From the NCBI GenBank assembly GCA_023053575.1, contig JAKZAP010000001.1, positions 30,584,533 to 30,648,532 on the forward strand: a stretch of 64,000 nucleotides of DNA, given 5' to 3'. Of the stretch, positions 46,100 through 58,479 are shown one piece after another. Source of the DNA: Branchinecta lynchi (Eukaryota > Arthropoda > Branchiopoda > Anostraca > Branchinectidae). A program made the position numbers and the translations under genes. A model generated the notes under the pieces. That model had not been told where the DNA came from. It saw only the letters and a program-made list of their open reading frames with translations, and made no database searches. Positions within the stretch are counted from its first letter, which is position 1. The number at the start of each line of letters is the position of its first letter.

Positions 46100-47689
46100 C
46101 AGTGGTTCCCAAGTCCCAACCGGGTGTACGCGAGACCCTTGCAAGGGGTACGCGAGGAACCGAATTTGATTTAGTCTGTAGCTTCAAAATTTTAATTGCC
46201 GAAAGCCTAATATTATCAGCCGAGGCATCACCATCCAAAATGTATCTTAAAGCACAATGGACACTTCTAATGTTTTACTTTGTATTAAATGCTTCACAAA
46301 TAAACATTGCCGACTTCCTTTAGAAGGCGCTACGAAAATCGGCCGTTTTCTTGTTATCCCTTGTCTTTACCTCTCTGGCATTTCGGCGATACAAATCTTA
46401 GGAGCTGGGATATCGTGGCAGGAAATTAAAAAACTCCCAGCAATGCTTGATAGAAAAGGATATATTTGAGATGTCACCAAAGTCAAGCCGCAGATGCAGA
46501 TTACCTGATTGTTCTAGTGTTTCATCAGAAGTTCCATGGCTTAAAGTGCCTATTCAAAGTTTTTCTTTGTGGAATAGTGTTAAGTGCCGAAAGCCTAATA
46601 TTATCAGCCGAGGCGTCACCATCCAAAATGTATCTTGGGGCGTGGTATTTTTACTGGCCGACATGTCATTTTTACCGACTGTTTCTTGTTTTTGTTTAAA
46701 GGACACCTAAATGAAGAGTACCAAGTATCATCCGTAACTGTATGACTTCCGTTAACATTGCCTGCAGAAAACCCAACGCAAATACGAAATCTTTACAAAG
46801 ATTTTTGTTCCATTTTGCATCTGTCCTTATTTCAGTACCGAACAATTTTATAAATGAACAAATGTCTCCAATCAACCCTTCTTCTGGAACATATTTTAAC
46901 CGGTTAAGCCCAAACGTATATCAAGAAGAAATTCCAATACGATCCGGCCAGCGCTGTACAAGATTTGAATGAATTGCGCTTTTTGTCTTGGAGTCTGCAT
47001 GCGCATTCCTCCAGAAATGAACATCCATATTTTGAAAACGTCACGCTCAGGAGAAGAATGCTCTCCGTGGCCATGTCTGTAAATGCATTCTCCGTGGTGT
47101 GTTCAAGTATGGTTTCATTGTTCATGTGTCCTTTAAGTAACTGCTTCTACGAAAAATCGCGGCGCTTCGTGCCGACTCTTTTCTTTTTAGTCGTCTGGCC
47201 TACCTTTTTGGGGGGATGGGTGTTGTCAACCCGTGCGTGACGCCTCTGATTACAAGCCCTAGTGAAAGTCAGTGAAATAATGTTGATTCAAAAACAGCTA
47301 GCCTACTGCCGTAAAATCAGTTCCTGTGTCAAACAATATTGTTTCAAGAAGAATCGAAGACATTGTAAGTGATATTGTCATTCAGGTTGCGAATTAAGCT
47401 AACAAAAAGTTTGCGATGCAGCTTGACGAAAGCACGGACCAAAGAGAGAAAGAGACTGACTTTAAAAAAATATGCTACTAATGACGTCGAGCCAAGATTT
47501 GACTAAATTTTTGCTACAAAGCATCCTCTAGTGATTGCCTTATTGATTTTGTATATTTTTTTTTTTACACATGTATGCCTATCATTTATGATTAAACTAT
47601 CGTCTTTTTCTCATTCTGAAAAAGGGGGTACGCAATCTTTTCGAACCTTGATTAGAGGTACGCGGTACGGAAAAGGTTGGGAACCACTC
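46100..47689 (+). mobile_element. hAT element relic nested in family A
   Basis: Begins CAGTGGTTCCCAAG and ends GGTTGGGAACCACT. Flanks CCCTAATC (46092-46099) and CTCTAATC (47690-47697) are an 8-bp duplication with one mismatch. Subterminal GGGGTACGCGAGGAACC and GTACGCGGTACGG are also inverted. A transposase scrap lies at 47340-47460. A 50-bp block (GCCGAAAGCCTAATATTATC and CATCCAAAATGTATCTT) occurs twice, near 46195 and 46582. Confidence 0.8.
47340..47465 (+). pseudogene. hAT (ZBED-type) transposase fragment
   Basis: The broken plus-strand reading gives VSRRIEDIVSDIVIQV, an in-frame stop, then KKFAMQLDESTDQR. The TVSRRI...SDI and KF.LQLDE(S/T)TD phrases are typical of ZBED5/FAM200-like hAT transposases. 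At least one stop and heavy loss on both sides make it dead. Confidence 0.65.
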
Positions 47690-48173
47690 CTCTAATCAAC
47701 TCCAGGTAAAACTTCAACTATTTTCCTGCTTCGGCCAGATCCCGGTTGAACTACTGGCCAGTCAAAAAATAAAGTTCAAAACGGACTAAACTTGTCTCCT
47801 TACTCCAATAACGAACCTCTAATCAACTTAAGATGAAACTTAAATTTTTTAACAATTTTCCGGTTTCTACCGGATTCCGAAGGAGCTACTCGTCGGACGA
47901 CAAAATAAGTTTGAGATATGGATGCAGCCTGTCCCCTTACCTCTAAATCGACTATTTTATTTGCTTTTTAAAAAAATATTTTTGACACCCTTAATCTGAA
48001 CCCCCACCCCTAAATATAGGGGTACGAAGCCCATCTACGAACTTGACATGTACTTTGATTCAAAGAGTCTCTAGACCAAATTTGAAAAAAATATCTCAGC
48101 TCTTTAGAAAGTTATCATGCTAACAGACGGATGGACAACCTTTACGAAGCCATAGGTATTCCGCCCAGGGGCG

Positions 48174-48316
48174 TCACGTATGCCCCCCCCCCCCCCAATG
48201 TTGTCGGCCAGTCGGGTAAAAAATAGCCGAAGTCGGCGTTAAGCGCCACAATATTTCGTCCGAACAGTGTTTTTACTGCAAAAACAGACGGTAAAAATGA
48301 CCTGTGATCCACACCA
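48174..48316 (+). mobile_element. fragment of a CAGGGGCGTCAC-type element
   Basis: CAGGGGCGTCACGTATGCCC is followed by a C run, then GTCGGCCAGTCGGG and TTTTACTGCAAAAACAGACG. Related words occur near 16210 and 46650. The right terminus is missing or degenerate. Confidence 0.5.
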
Positions 48317-48439
48317 CTAATGTTTTGAGATCCCAAAGATGACTACAAACATAAAAGTCAGCTATAGGATGGTAATGCAAGGGCCCTGTTGCTGGAAGTT
48401 TTTTCATGTTGCTGGAAAATCTATCGCAGGTCTCTTTTT

Positions 48440-48515
48440 TCCAACAACAGCCTGAAGTGAACCCTTGCCAAGAAGGGCCTAAATCTGAAGAAATCCTAGC
48501 TGACGTTTTGAATCA
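48440..48515 (+). repeat. Penelope-like / stem-loop repeat fragment
   Basis: CAGCCTGAAGTGAACCCTTG, CCAAGAAGGGCCTAAATC and CCTAGCTGACGTTTTGAATC. The core is preserved but diverged. Confidence 0.6.
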
Positions 48516-49429
48516 TTTTTATTTAATATAGAATCGCTCGGAACATATTACTAACCAACACTTCTTGTATCAGAAGTGAGAAGCGAAGTCTTTTCTTCTA
48601 CAGCCTTGGATAAGTGGGTGGGGGATCTTGTCGTGAGTGTGTGAACCTTCTCGTTTGTTCCCCATAGGCGCAAACGCGACTCATCTTCAAAATTATAGTT
48701 TAATGGATGGGTGCGCAAAAGTGTTCATCTCTGGATCACTCAACTTGCCGTGATTCCTCATAGTTTCTCGGGTTGCTCGGAAGTGCGAATGCTTTAGGAA
48801 TAATGCACGTTCTAAGTTGGTAAGTGCAAATAAGGATGAAGTTGTGCATCAGTAAATAAATATAAGTAAGGAAGGAATACAGCCAAACGAGAATCCATTC
48901 GTAAGGACAAAAGATGAGGATATCGTGTAATCACAAATAATCACACGTAATCACAAATAAACAAACAATAATGCTAAAAGAACAGAGACAAGTCTGTGTA
49001 GAAGATATAAAATAGAAGATAAGCAATGGGCCAGTCGAATTTACGACTAACTGGGCAAGACTCTTTTCTTAAAGCTAATTTGAACTTTAGGTTTGTTCCA
49101 CGGAATCGAGGGAGGCTAAGAACTTTGACTCGTCAATTTACAGCCTAGTATCAGGCGCTAAAGTTTATTGATATAACCTCAAATCACGGCAGAAAAAATA
49201 TAAGCTATTGCTCTTAACATGCTAGGCTTTCTCTCGGGTTTTCTACAAGGAACAATATTATTTTTTTTCGATTTTTTTTTTCGAATATACGCTCACTGGA
49301 TTTAACGAGGGATTTAAAGGAGATGAAATATTTAGTTCGAACTTTCATGGAGCGTTTACGCGGACAAGAAATATCGTCGATCACGAGAAGACAACTAGAA
49401 AAAAAGTCTTTGGGGACGAGAACTCCTTT
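48516..49429. other. no recognised gene
   Basis: AT-rich with short chance frames. A short TAATCACA run lies near 48930-48955. Confidence 0.35.
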
Positions 49430-49720
49430 CAAGACCGTGATTTTCGGGTTTTTTTTTTCTTGATCAGCTAATTATCCCTCTAGGAATATGTGCGAGGGAT
49501 AAATATAAATTCGGATATTTCGATTCCACTTCCGGCAAACCGTCCTCAGCGAAAAACAAAACAAAACTAAATCATAAAATCCACCACAATCACAACAGGA
49601 CAACGATGCGGAACCAACAGACAATAAGACGAGATGTAAATAAAACCCATAAGAAAACGGTGCGGATGCAGATAAAAATAAAATAACGAAAGATAAAATG
49701 TGCGTGTCAAAAATGTATAT
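49430..49720 (-). repeat. dispersed repeat, inverted relative of 3590-3860
   Basis: Antisense GAAAATCACGG-type text, CACTTCCGGCAAACCGTCCT and CAGCGAAAAAC match the element at 3590-3860. Confidence 0.5.
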
Positions 49721-50647
49721 GTACAAATCTGTGATTTTTTACAATTCTGAGCTCTGTGTATATTTACAATTTACCATCCGTCTGGGAAAGCGCAGAAGCT
49801 TTCACCCAGAAAACGGCCCACTCGAAAAATCCGTTATACGTTCGACCACTTTGGATAAAATCTTCCACCAGTTTCACAGAACGAAAGACGCCAAAAACTT
49901 GCCTTTGGCTGCCCAGTACTGGTCATTTTAATTTGTATTATCAACTACTTTTTGTTTAGGTATAAAGAAAATTATCTTGCTATCACGGGCAAAAGCCCTG
50001 ATAACGCGTCCTATCGAAAACTGAGGTTTCAAATCTCATCCGTCACCACGTAGAATTATCGAAGTAATAATAAATACGTTAAACTTCACCATAATAGCGA
50101 GGAAGCGATGCAATGACAAGCTAGGTTACAGTGAAAGTGTGTTTTCTAAGTAGCCTAAACAGTATTTGTTCTCAGCTTTCTGAAAGCCTTGATTCATTTT
50201 CTAATACTCTATATGATTTTTTTATTTTAATTTATTACTGGATACAAAATCCACGAGTGGAAAGTGAGGACTCTGCCAGGACCAGGACAATGCCAGGACT
50301 CTTGTTTCACTTAGAAATAACTATATACACTGTTTATTGACAATCCAAATAATATTTTAGGTTAAGAGTTATTTAATATAATTCCAAATCGGCCAACGGG
50401 GACCACTACGACCAAAGACAAATAAAGAAACAGATTAAAGGCACGAAGTCTGCAATATTAGAGGGACAAGACTAAATCTTGGGTCGAAGTAGAACCTAGT
50501 TCTCCCCCCCCCCCCATCAAAGGTGAGACGGGAGCAACAGCAGAGAGTTGCTCAAAGCAAGAACCCATGGCTGGTGCTTGAGACACTGTGTAGACTATAG
50601 ATCATTCGATGATGAAAAAAAACACTCCATAATCTATTTCGTTTTAT
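49721..50647. other. no recognised gene
   Basis: Low-information AT-rich sequence with a C run at about 50504. GGTTTCAAATCTCATCC near 50026 is B-box-like but lacks a proper A box. Confidence 0.35.
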
Positions 50648-51036
50648 CAGGGACCCATAAATTTTCGCCATTCAGGGGGCTTGTCAATAAGAGATTTCTG
50701 ATGCGCTCTTGACCGAGCGTCAGATAGTTCGAGAAATACCCACGGGGATAAAATACCCAACTATCCAGGTAGAGAAAATTTTTCGCAGCTTTTGTGCTAA
50801 ACTAGGAATATTTCTCTGTAATGGAAGAGTATCCTGGATCTTTTGTCCTAGCTTAGGTACCTGGAATAGTCTTGACTTGTTCCAACAAATTTTGTCTATC
50901 TGAGCAAGAACGCCGATTCGACCTAAGCGGAATTTTTGGAAACTAGGTGAGGCTCGGGCAACATAGCAACATAGAAGCATAGGAAATGACAAGCCCCCTG
51001 AATGGCGAGTCATTACAGGACATTTATGGGTCCAGA
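50648..51036. mobile_element. MITE with long imperfect terminal inverted repeats
   Basis: The left GGGACCCATAAATTTTCGCC and CATTCAGGGGGCTTGTCA are mirrored at the right end by TGACAAGCCCCCTGAATGGC and ATTTATGGGTCC. The right arm has about 13 extra bases between the two blocks. The CAGGG start suggests a hAT relative, but I find no 8-bp duplication. Confidence 0.65.
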
Positions 51037-52085
51037 CCACTCCGACAACTCTTTCAAAATTCACGGTATGAGAATAGACAAAAACAAAACAAAAAATCAT
51101 TTTGGGCTTGGTAGGCCGACAGGTTTAGCTTGTGTTTCGGACTACTTTGGTCCGTAAAGAAGTTAAATCGGAAGCATTCTAGCTAGTTCAAATCCCGACT
51201 CGGTACGACCGTGGGATCATCTAGTGGCGAGGCACCGAAACACCCACATGAACAAGGTAAAAATAGGCGTTAACAAGAAAATCAGACAAAAAAAAAAAAA
51301 AAATTAGCTGATGATTAAAATGTAGCTAATTAAGGCAGTATCTATTTCATCAGATAAACTACCTGTTGTTTCTGTCATTGCTGCCTAAAACATTATTTTA
51401 TTAAAAGATTCAAAAGTATGTCTCCTGAGCTAGTCAATGTATGTGATCTAGTAATGAATAGAAACTGAACCCGAATGATGAATCTATGGTGGTCTATTCC
51501 CTCTGGGAGGTATATTTGTTTTGGACTTTATTTGTCTTTATTTTCTGTTTGGCATGGCTGACGGCTTTTAGAATAATTAAAATCTCATCTCATCTTTTCT
51601 TATCATATCTTCTAGCTTGCGGAGCAGAACGATGTCCTTATTGGTCTATAATAAACTGAAATACCCCTTAAGGCTTAGCTCGGATAATTTACAAACGACC
51701 CTACAATTCCGACTTAAAAACCGACTATATCTTCGGCAACTAGTAATTTAACTACATTACTAATAAGAGTCAATTGTAGACACGAACCCTGGACCTTTTG
51801 TCCTTGACATAGAAACTAAGTTTGTTGCGTAGGTTATGTACGGAACATACCATTCTGTCTTTGGCACTTCGACAATTTTCTATTTAAATCCAGATACTCT
51901 TTTTAGCATACACGGGGGAAGGGGCGGGCAGATAAAAATCATAAATGATAACTAAGTAAATTAATTATACGGCAATCAATAATGATTGCACACACGGCAG
52001 ATGGATCACAATGGAATCAGCAATGCAACAACAACGATTATAATTTCTTATGCATAGCGAAGAGAAATCGGATACATACAACATA
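51037..52085. other. no recognised gene
   Basis: AT-rich, with an A run near 51288. Nothing recognised. Confidence 0.35.
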
Positions 52086-52193
52086 ATGGCTACGTCCCGG
52101 TAAAACGTCCCTGAATAACCGTCCAAGTAGAAAGTGTCTCTGGCAAAACACGGCCCAGCGAAAACTGTCTCTGCCAACATAATGTCCCCACAA
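52086..52193 (-). repeat. decayed AACGTCCC minisatellite
   Basis: Loose repeats such as GGTAAAACGTCCCTGAATAA and CAGCGAAAACTGTCTCTG resemble an eroded version of the array at 31149-31262. Confidence 0.4.
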
Positions 52194-52319
52194 ACAAGAC
52201 CAAAGGTCTTGTTACATGGAGTATATCTCACTCCCTTCGAGAGTTACCGTGCTTACAGACAGACGGACATTTTCGCGATGTCATAAGTATCCCTCCACTT
52301 ACGTTTTGGGATCCCAAAA
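52194..52319 (+). repeat. family-A deletion derivative (126 bp)
   Basis: The start ACAAGACCAAAGGTCTTG is joined almost directly to the terminal part (CCCTTCGAGAGTTACCGTG, CCCTCCACTTACGTTTTGGG, ATCCCAAAA). It keeps both ends and loses all internal units, which shows that the two ends travel as one family. Confidence 0.75.
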
Positions 52320-52619
52320 AGTTATAACAGTTGACATACCTCCATCTCGGTCGATATCGGAATAACAATCTCGACGGTTATTTAAAAATATCATCACCTT
52401 CGGCTCGGACAGGTTATTTTCAATGACCGTTTCATTGTTATTTTCCGATATCAACCTCGATGTCTGAAGATGTCCTTTAATAACTAACCGCCTGAAAATG
52501 TAAAAAATGACAGTGTTTTTTTTTTTTGTGATTCGTGACCAACGACTAATCCTCGGATAAAACCAAGACCCATTACAGCCCCATTTGAAAGCTCCATTCG
52601 ACTTCGAAAAAGAATGACT

Positions 52620-53225
52620 TGCCAAATTTCGAGGGAATTACTTGTCAGGTGAGAAAATGAAGTTCAGGTATGGATTCAACATTCATGTTTACCATTACAT
52701 CGAATGTCTAGTCGACTTCAGATGAATCTTTTACTTTTACCTAATTTCTGGTATTGGCCGTTTTCCGAGCGAACCACTTGTCCGGCAAGAAAATAAAAGT
52801 AAGACATAAATACAGCATGTATCTGTATCTCCATTAGCTCTACTCGACTTCAGAAACAACTTTCAACTCTCCCTCTTTAGCCAACTTCACACAAATCTGT
52901 TACGTTTACCAAAAATAGACATGCCTCCTTACCTTCAAATCAACGATTTCAATGGTCTTCAAAACATATTTCTTCGCCCGTTTCCAACCCCTACCCCACC
53001 TATAAATATAGGGTTACAGAGCCTATCTACGAACTTTGACCTGTGCCCAAAGAGTCCCCTCGCCAAGTTTGAACAAACATCTCAACCCCTTTGATGGTTT
53101 TTGTGCTAACAGACCAACAGACGGATGGACGAGCGGAGAGATCGATGGACGGGCGGACAGACGGATGGACAACTTTTGCCAAGTCATCCGTATTACGTCA
53201 GTCGTTGGGGTTGGGATCCCAGAGT
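52620..53225 (+). repeat. family-A fragment, 3-prime part
   Basis: Diverged units, then CTACGAACTTTGACCTGTG and an expanded GACGGATGGACGAGCGG / GACGGGCGGACAGACGG stretch, ending GTTGGGATCCCAGAG. Confidence 0.65.
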
Positions 53226-53508
53226 ACGTCGAAACAAATTAACTGAAACGCCTTAGCCTACATGAAAGTTTCGCGATGCCTAGTAGCTCGCAGTTTTTGA
53301 CCGATTTTGTTTCTGAAAAGCAAAGGTTTGCTTCGAGATTTACAAGGCCAAGATTTGCAGCGAATTATTTGTCAGCCAAATGGGACATTCAACTCAGCCT
53401 TACCCAATAGTATCCAAGTGGCCTACAGTTTTTGCTCGACTTGTCTGAAAAGAATGAACATATTCCTTGAGCAATCAAGTCTATTTCGCCTAATCCTGCA
53501 ACCTATCA
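53226..53508. other. spacer between family-A copies
   Basis: The frame at 53307-53546 has no recognisable domain. Confidence 0.3.
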
Positions 53509-54327
53509 AAAAAGACCAAAGGTTTAGATGGGATCCCAAATATTGAATATTTATTGGACTACTTGATCCAGACAAGCGAATCTTGTAGATTTCCTTCACC
53601 AAACCTCTTTATCATTTTTCTACTGGATTCAGCATGCATGTTTTATCCCATATCTCATCTCTGATCGACTTCAGACCAACTCGACCGATCTTTAGTATGA
53701 TCAAAAGATGCAACAGCATGTCTCCTCACCCTATATCGACTACGTAAATGGGTTTTAAAACTTCATACTAAATTTTCGGTTCTGGCCGGATTGCGGGCCA
53801 ACTGCTTGTCCGGAAAGAAAATGATTTTCATATTCGGATTCAGCATGTTTCCTTGCCATTAAATCAAAGCTCTAATCAACTTCATCAGATTAAACTTTAA
53901 CTTTTCACACATTTTCCGGTTTTGCCGGACTCCGTGTTAACCACTTGTACGGCAAGAAAATAATTTTCATATTTAGGTTCAGCATATCTCCTTAACCCTA
54001 AATCTAACTTCTAGTCAACTTCAGATTAAAGTTTTACTTTTCATAAATTTTCCATTTTTTGCCGGACTACGGGTGGACTACTTGTCCGGCGAGAAAATAA
54101 TTTGCATATTCGGATTCAGCATGTCTCCTTAAATCGACTATCTCATTAGCTTTTAAAAATATTATTTTTCGAATCCATCTTCGAACTTGACCTGTACTTT
54201 GACCTAAAGAGTCCTCATGCCAAGTTTAAATAAGATATCTCAACACTTTCGAGAGTTATCGTGGTAACGACGGACAACTTTTACGTAATCATAGGTATCC
54301 CGTCACTTACGTTTTGGGATCCCAAAA
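53509..54327 (+). repeat. family-A element
   Basis: From AAAGACCAAAGGTTTAGATG to TTACGTTTTGGGATCCCAAA, with about four internal units (CCGGATTGCGGGCCAACT, GGTTCAGCATATCTCC and similar). Confidence 0.75.
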
Positions 54328-55049
54328 AGCGATAAACCAACGCTGCTATTACCCAGTCAGCCTGGTCAAAGGTTGCCATCTGACAAGAAAACAACGTGGT
54401 GTAAACTTCAGTTCATTTTAGGAAGCGATGTCAGCTGGTGCCAAATAGATAATGTAGGCTTTTGACATTTTCTGAGGGATGAGGAAACGTCTTCGACAAT
54501 GAATTCAGCCGCAAATACCCTACTAGGCGGATACCATATAATACCTGTATAAGAGAATATATTGAGTGAACTGAATAAAGTAAGCCAGACAGTTTTGGAA
54601 AGTTGTATCACTGCTGGAGACAATTTAAGGCGAGCGCTTATTAGAACTATTTTGCCCCAGGACCTTGAGATTCCGTGCGTTCCAGCCGATCCGGCCTAGA
54701 GAGAAAGGACTTGAGTTGTGTTTCAGCTATTAATGTGTTGAATTTCCGATCCCAACATGGTGTGCTGTCACCCGTTTTTCAGAGCCCGTATTTTGCATGA
54801 GAGAAAACAGAACAGGATTCGCTACTCTCGGATGTGTTTCAGGTGTGTTTAGATTCGGTGCTGAAGTCGAAAGAAACACGGGAGCTAAAAACGCGGAGAA
54901 AAACACTTGAAGCCCTAGAACCCGGATTAGACCCTCTGGTATCCTGCGGCAGGCGTAGCAACGAATTCCCACACTAGGGAGGGTAGTTGAAAACTTACTT
55001 CTGTTTTCGCACTGGAGGGAGTAAATCAAATAAACCTGAACAAGATATT
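54328..55049. other. no recognised gene
   Basis: The minus frame at 54408-54623 (with EFIVEDVSSSLRKCQKPTLS) weakly echoes the unidentified frame at 19600-19912. The minus frame at 54730-55029 is unknown. Confidence 0.35.
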
Positions 55050-55450
55050 AAACAAATATTCTGGATATTGGTCTTTAAGGACCCCTCGCACTATTTACTC
55101 TTCAACTTACAGTATTTTAAAATACTTTAATACTTTAAAACTATGCTGTGCTTCAACAAATAACCAACAGTTTTGGCTGTTTTAAGCCTTTCCCCATTCC
55201 CGTTGACTTTTAGCAAAAACAGTGAAACAATTTACATAACCGATTCTTCTAATGGAAAAACTTCTCGCAGACAACCGTCGACAGCGTGATACACATCGAC
55301 GGTACCAAATCACGGCAAGTGAGGAAATCAGCGTGGTTTTGCTAGAGGAGTTAGAATGTACCGTGCGAAACTGGGGTCTCCGGGTTTAGAAATATACGGA
55401 GCGATTATTGAATTAGGTTGCATTAGTATTATAGGAAAAAACAGGTCCTT
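55050..55450 (+). repeat. family-H repeat, uninterrupted copy (empty site)
   Basis: AAGGACCCCTCGCACTATTT runs directly into ACTCTTCAACTTACAGTATT, the same sequence that at 22527/26321 is separated by 3.8 kb of Helentron-like DNA. The repeat continues with AATGGAAAAACTTCTCGCAG and GGGGTCTCCGGGTTTAGAAA. Confidence 0.8.
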
Positions 55451-55929
55451 TAACGATCGTAAGCTGTCGGCCTGTCAAACTAGAAGTTTGGTCACTTCAA
55501 CAGAAGCTAGGAAACCTTCCTTTCCCGGATCCGATCATCGGTGTGGGTGGAGGGAGGGGGAATCCGGGATCTTATGATACGCGTAAGTTACGAAACAGTA
55601 TCCCCTGTGAGTGAAACTTAATGGGCAGGTATATTTATATGCTCTAGGATGTGCCATTTATCTGTCTGGGGGTTGGCGAAGATGGGGTCTCGGATATTTT
55701 TGCGAGACCAAACCAGTTGAGCGGTTGTAGTAAAAATTGTAGGATACACAGGTCACAATCCCTAGATCTGTCATAGGTCATGGCTGGATACCACGGACGG
55801 AGCTGGAAGGGATTACCCAAAATTTCTCGAAAACTTTGTGGGTGGTTGGAGCAGATGCCCCAAATGAAGCATTCTTGAGTCTTCACAGTATATGGTGGAA
55901 GAAGTTGGAGGGGGTTCGCGAAAATTGTG

Positions 55930-56370
55930 TTTGAAAATAATTTTTTTCCCGGACATATAGTTCGACCTGAATCCGGTTGGCGTCGGAAAATTTGTTATAA
56001 GTTAAATTTTTATTTGAAGTTGATTAGATGTTCATTATTGAGGAACAAAGATACCCTGAGCTCGTTTTTAGCTTTCTTTTTTCGCCGGGCAAGTAGTTCC
56101 GACGTTCGGCAGAAATCGGGAAATTGGCAGAAGTGGCAGGAAGTTTTCGTCAAAACAGATATGACTTATAGGAGTAAACACACATGCTGAATCCATATCT
56201 GTACTTGGTTTTCTCAGATAACTAGCTAATTGGCCTTAATCTGTTTCTGAATATTAATAGTAGAAATGTTCAAGGAGTCTGATGAAGACTGGATCTGGCG
56301 AAGACAAGACCCAGTTATCTGGATCAGATATTAAATTTTTGGTGATCCCATCGAACCCTTTGGTCTTGTT
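55930..56370 (-). repeat. family-A fragment, minus strand
   Basis: Inverted units (CCGGACATATAGTTCGACC, TGAAGTTGATTAGATGTTC) end with TGATCCCATCGAACCCTTTG, GTCTTGTT. Confidence 0.65.
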
Positions 56371-56456
56371 TTTTTAAACAGCTGCCGGTGGGTCTTGAAG
56401 CTTTCGGCGGAGTTCGCGCTGCTTGGCTGACAAACTCGACTTGACCGACAACACAA

Positions 56457-57740
56457 ACAAGAGCTGGAAGCTCATATGGCACTTGCAAAGCCGGGTTAGA
56501 TGGAAGTGATGGTCAAAAGTCTGTTTTTCACTTTCGGTTAAGATGCGCCAAACTTGCAGAGGATGGAAGTGATAGTCAATTTTTTTTTTTTTTTTTTTTC
56601 GGTTAAGATACGCACTTTGAGGGTGCTTACAAATAACTTCTAAGCAAAACCCTTGAGGCAAAAAGGATCATGTGCTCATGGCGATCGTGAAAAAGTAAAT
56701 TTTGATTAAAAGTATTTTTTGTATTTTGCGGTTAAGATGGGTTCTTTAAGGGATGGTCGGATCGGAGAAGTGACGATGCCAAGTTTCTAATGCTCCAGCA
56801 AAGTTTTATCGTCCTAGCACATCTGGAAGTACCTTAACTCACGATCACCGGAATTTCGGACACCCCCCTACACCCCCCCTCCCGCTCCCCTCAGTACCCG
56901 AATCCGGTCCAATTCTGTTACTAATGCACCTAGAACTCTCCACTCTATCACTCCACTATATGCGTGTCATAAGATTTCCGGTACTCCCCTCCGACCCCCC
57001 CCCCCCCCCCGTTCACTGGATCCGGCCAGGATGCGAAATGGGACATCTGAGACATGAGGTCTTGCAAGATATCAAGTTTCATTAAGATCCGATAACCCTT
57101 TCGAAAGTTATGCATAGCACTAATTTCCAAATTCCGCCGTCTCCTCCCCCCCCCCCCCACGACGGTCAGACAAGGCGAGTGACTCTTTTCAAGTTAACCT
57201 GGTCGGGTCCCTGATATGCCTGCCAAGTTTTATCGTTATAGCCCACCTGGAAGTACATTTAACTACGGATCGCCGGAATTCTGGAACCCCGCTCCAACTC
57301 CCCCTACAGTGTCCGAATCCGATCTAGTTCTGTCAGTTATGTGTCTAGAGTTTGTGCTTGTTTTTCCCACCAAGTTTCTTCCCCGATCGCTCCACTCCGA
57401 GAGTTTCACAGGATTTCCGGTTCCCCCTCCGACTCCCCCCAGATTCATCGGATCCGGTCCGGACTTGAATTCAGACATCTGAGAGACGAGGCCCATTCGG
57501 AAGTTATGCATGCCCCTATTTTCCGGATTCCGACAACTCCCCCTCCCCCGACGATGGTCGGATCGGGCAAGTGACTATTTCCAAGTTAGTATGGTCGGGT
57601 CCCTGATATGCCTGCCAAGTTTCGTCGTCCTAGCTCTTCTGGAAGTACCCTAAAGCAAGAACAGTGGACCGACAGACCGACCGACCGACCGAAAAGTGAT
57701 CGGTATATGGCACTTGAGCGGAGCTGCAAGTGCCATAAAA
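56457..57740 (+). repeat. family-C element, copy 2
   Basis: Starts ACAAGAGCTGGAAGCTCATA with TGGCACTTG. Ends TATGGCACTTGAGCGGAGCT, GCAAGTGCCATAAAA. The inner blocks of copy 1 (TTTCCGGTACTCCCCTCC, CATCGGATCCGGTCCGGA, GCCTGCCAAGTTTTATCGT) are present in three diverged rounds, with C runs near 56997 and 57147. Longer than copy 1 (43095-43870). Confidence 0.7.
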
Positions 57741-58074
57741 ACGACAGGCGCGAAACAACGACGGAGAGTAGGAATCCTTGAAGCTTCCAAACCTACAGGG
57801 GAGCAAGGGGTAATTTGAAAGGCAAAATAAGTACAAGTAGCGAACAGTAGCGAAGGACCTGCTGCTGAGCAGCACGTTTATCCGATCCTCATATCTGGTA
57901 ATACTATAAAGCAACTCCAACCTTGTGTCCCTCTCTAACTCAGGTTACTTCGCGTTTTACAAATATCGAACTCGCCATATAATCTGTACCCTTTGATTGT
58001 ATTTTTACATAATAAGCTGTAATTGTGCATATAAAATGAATACTCATTCTTGAAAGCAATTGAATTCGTCATAC
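57741..58074. other. no recognised feature
   Basis: If the exon candidate at 58075-58145 is real this is its downstream intron on the minus strand. Confidence 0.3.
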
Positions 58075-58145
58075 CTTGTTGTTCAGCGTGAGAGATTCGT
58101 GAGGCCACACACTTAAAGTCTTCGGGGACGGGGTATCCCACAGAG
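58075..58145 (-). CDS. candidate exon of an unknown gene
   Basis: On the minus strand, TTTTTTAATATTCTTAG precedes and GTATGA follows a 71-nt stretch that stands out from AT-rich flanks. It encodes SVGYPVPEDFKCVASRISH and AEQQ with one spare base at each end (a symmetrical internal exon). I do not recognise the protein. No partner exon was found, so this rests on splice sites and composition only. Confidence 0.35.
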
Positions 58146-58479
58146 CTAAGAATATTAAAAAAGCACGTCACGCACTAATGGTTTGTCAAGGTAATTAAGA
58201 ACGTTATGCTGTTGAATCACATAACACTTCTTTTTTTAAACAGGCTCATTACCGCCTCTTTGATTGATTATTCTTCCCGCTTGCCTTTGATAGCACATTG
58301 GCGGTTCAATGTGGCTTCAATCTGTTCAATCTCTACTGAGATAAGATTAATCCGAATTTGAGACAAGATTATCTTTTTAGAGACAAGATTATCCCAGTAG
58401 CAAATAATGCAAGATTTTTTTTTTCACGGTGTTGCTTGGACGCTCGAGCTTGAGGGAAGCGTGTTCGAGTAAGCAGTAA

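Larger units (their letters stand above)
45560..48335 (+). repeat. family-A element split by two DNA-transposon insertions
   Basis: Family-A units at 45600-46099 and 47690-48165 (CGAACCTCTAATCAACTTAA, TTTCCGGTTTCTACCGGATT, CTACGAACTTGACATG). A hAT element occupies 46100-47689. A CAGGGGCGTCACG terminus piece (about 48174-48316) separates the final ATGTTTTGAGATCCCAAA from the rest. Confidence 0.65.

Noticed and set aside
51150..51240. tRNA gene suggested by AGTTCAAATCCCGAC
   Set aside because: Only a B-box-like word; no A box or cloverleaf at proper spacing.
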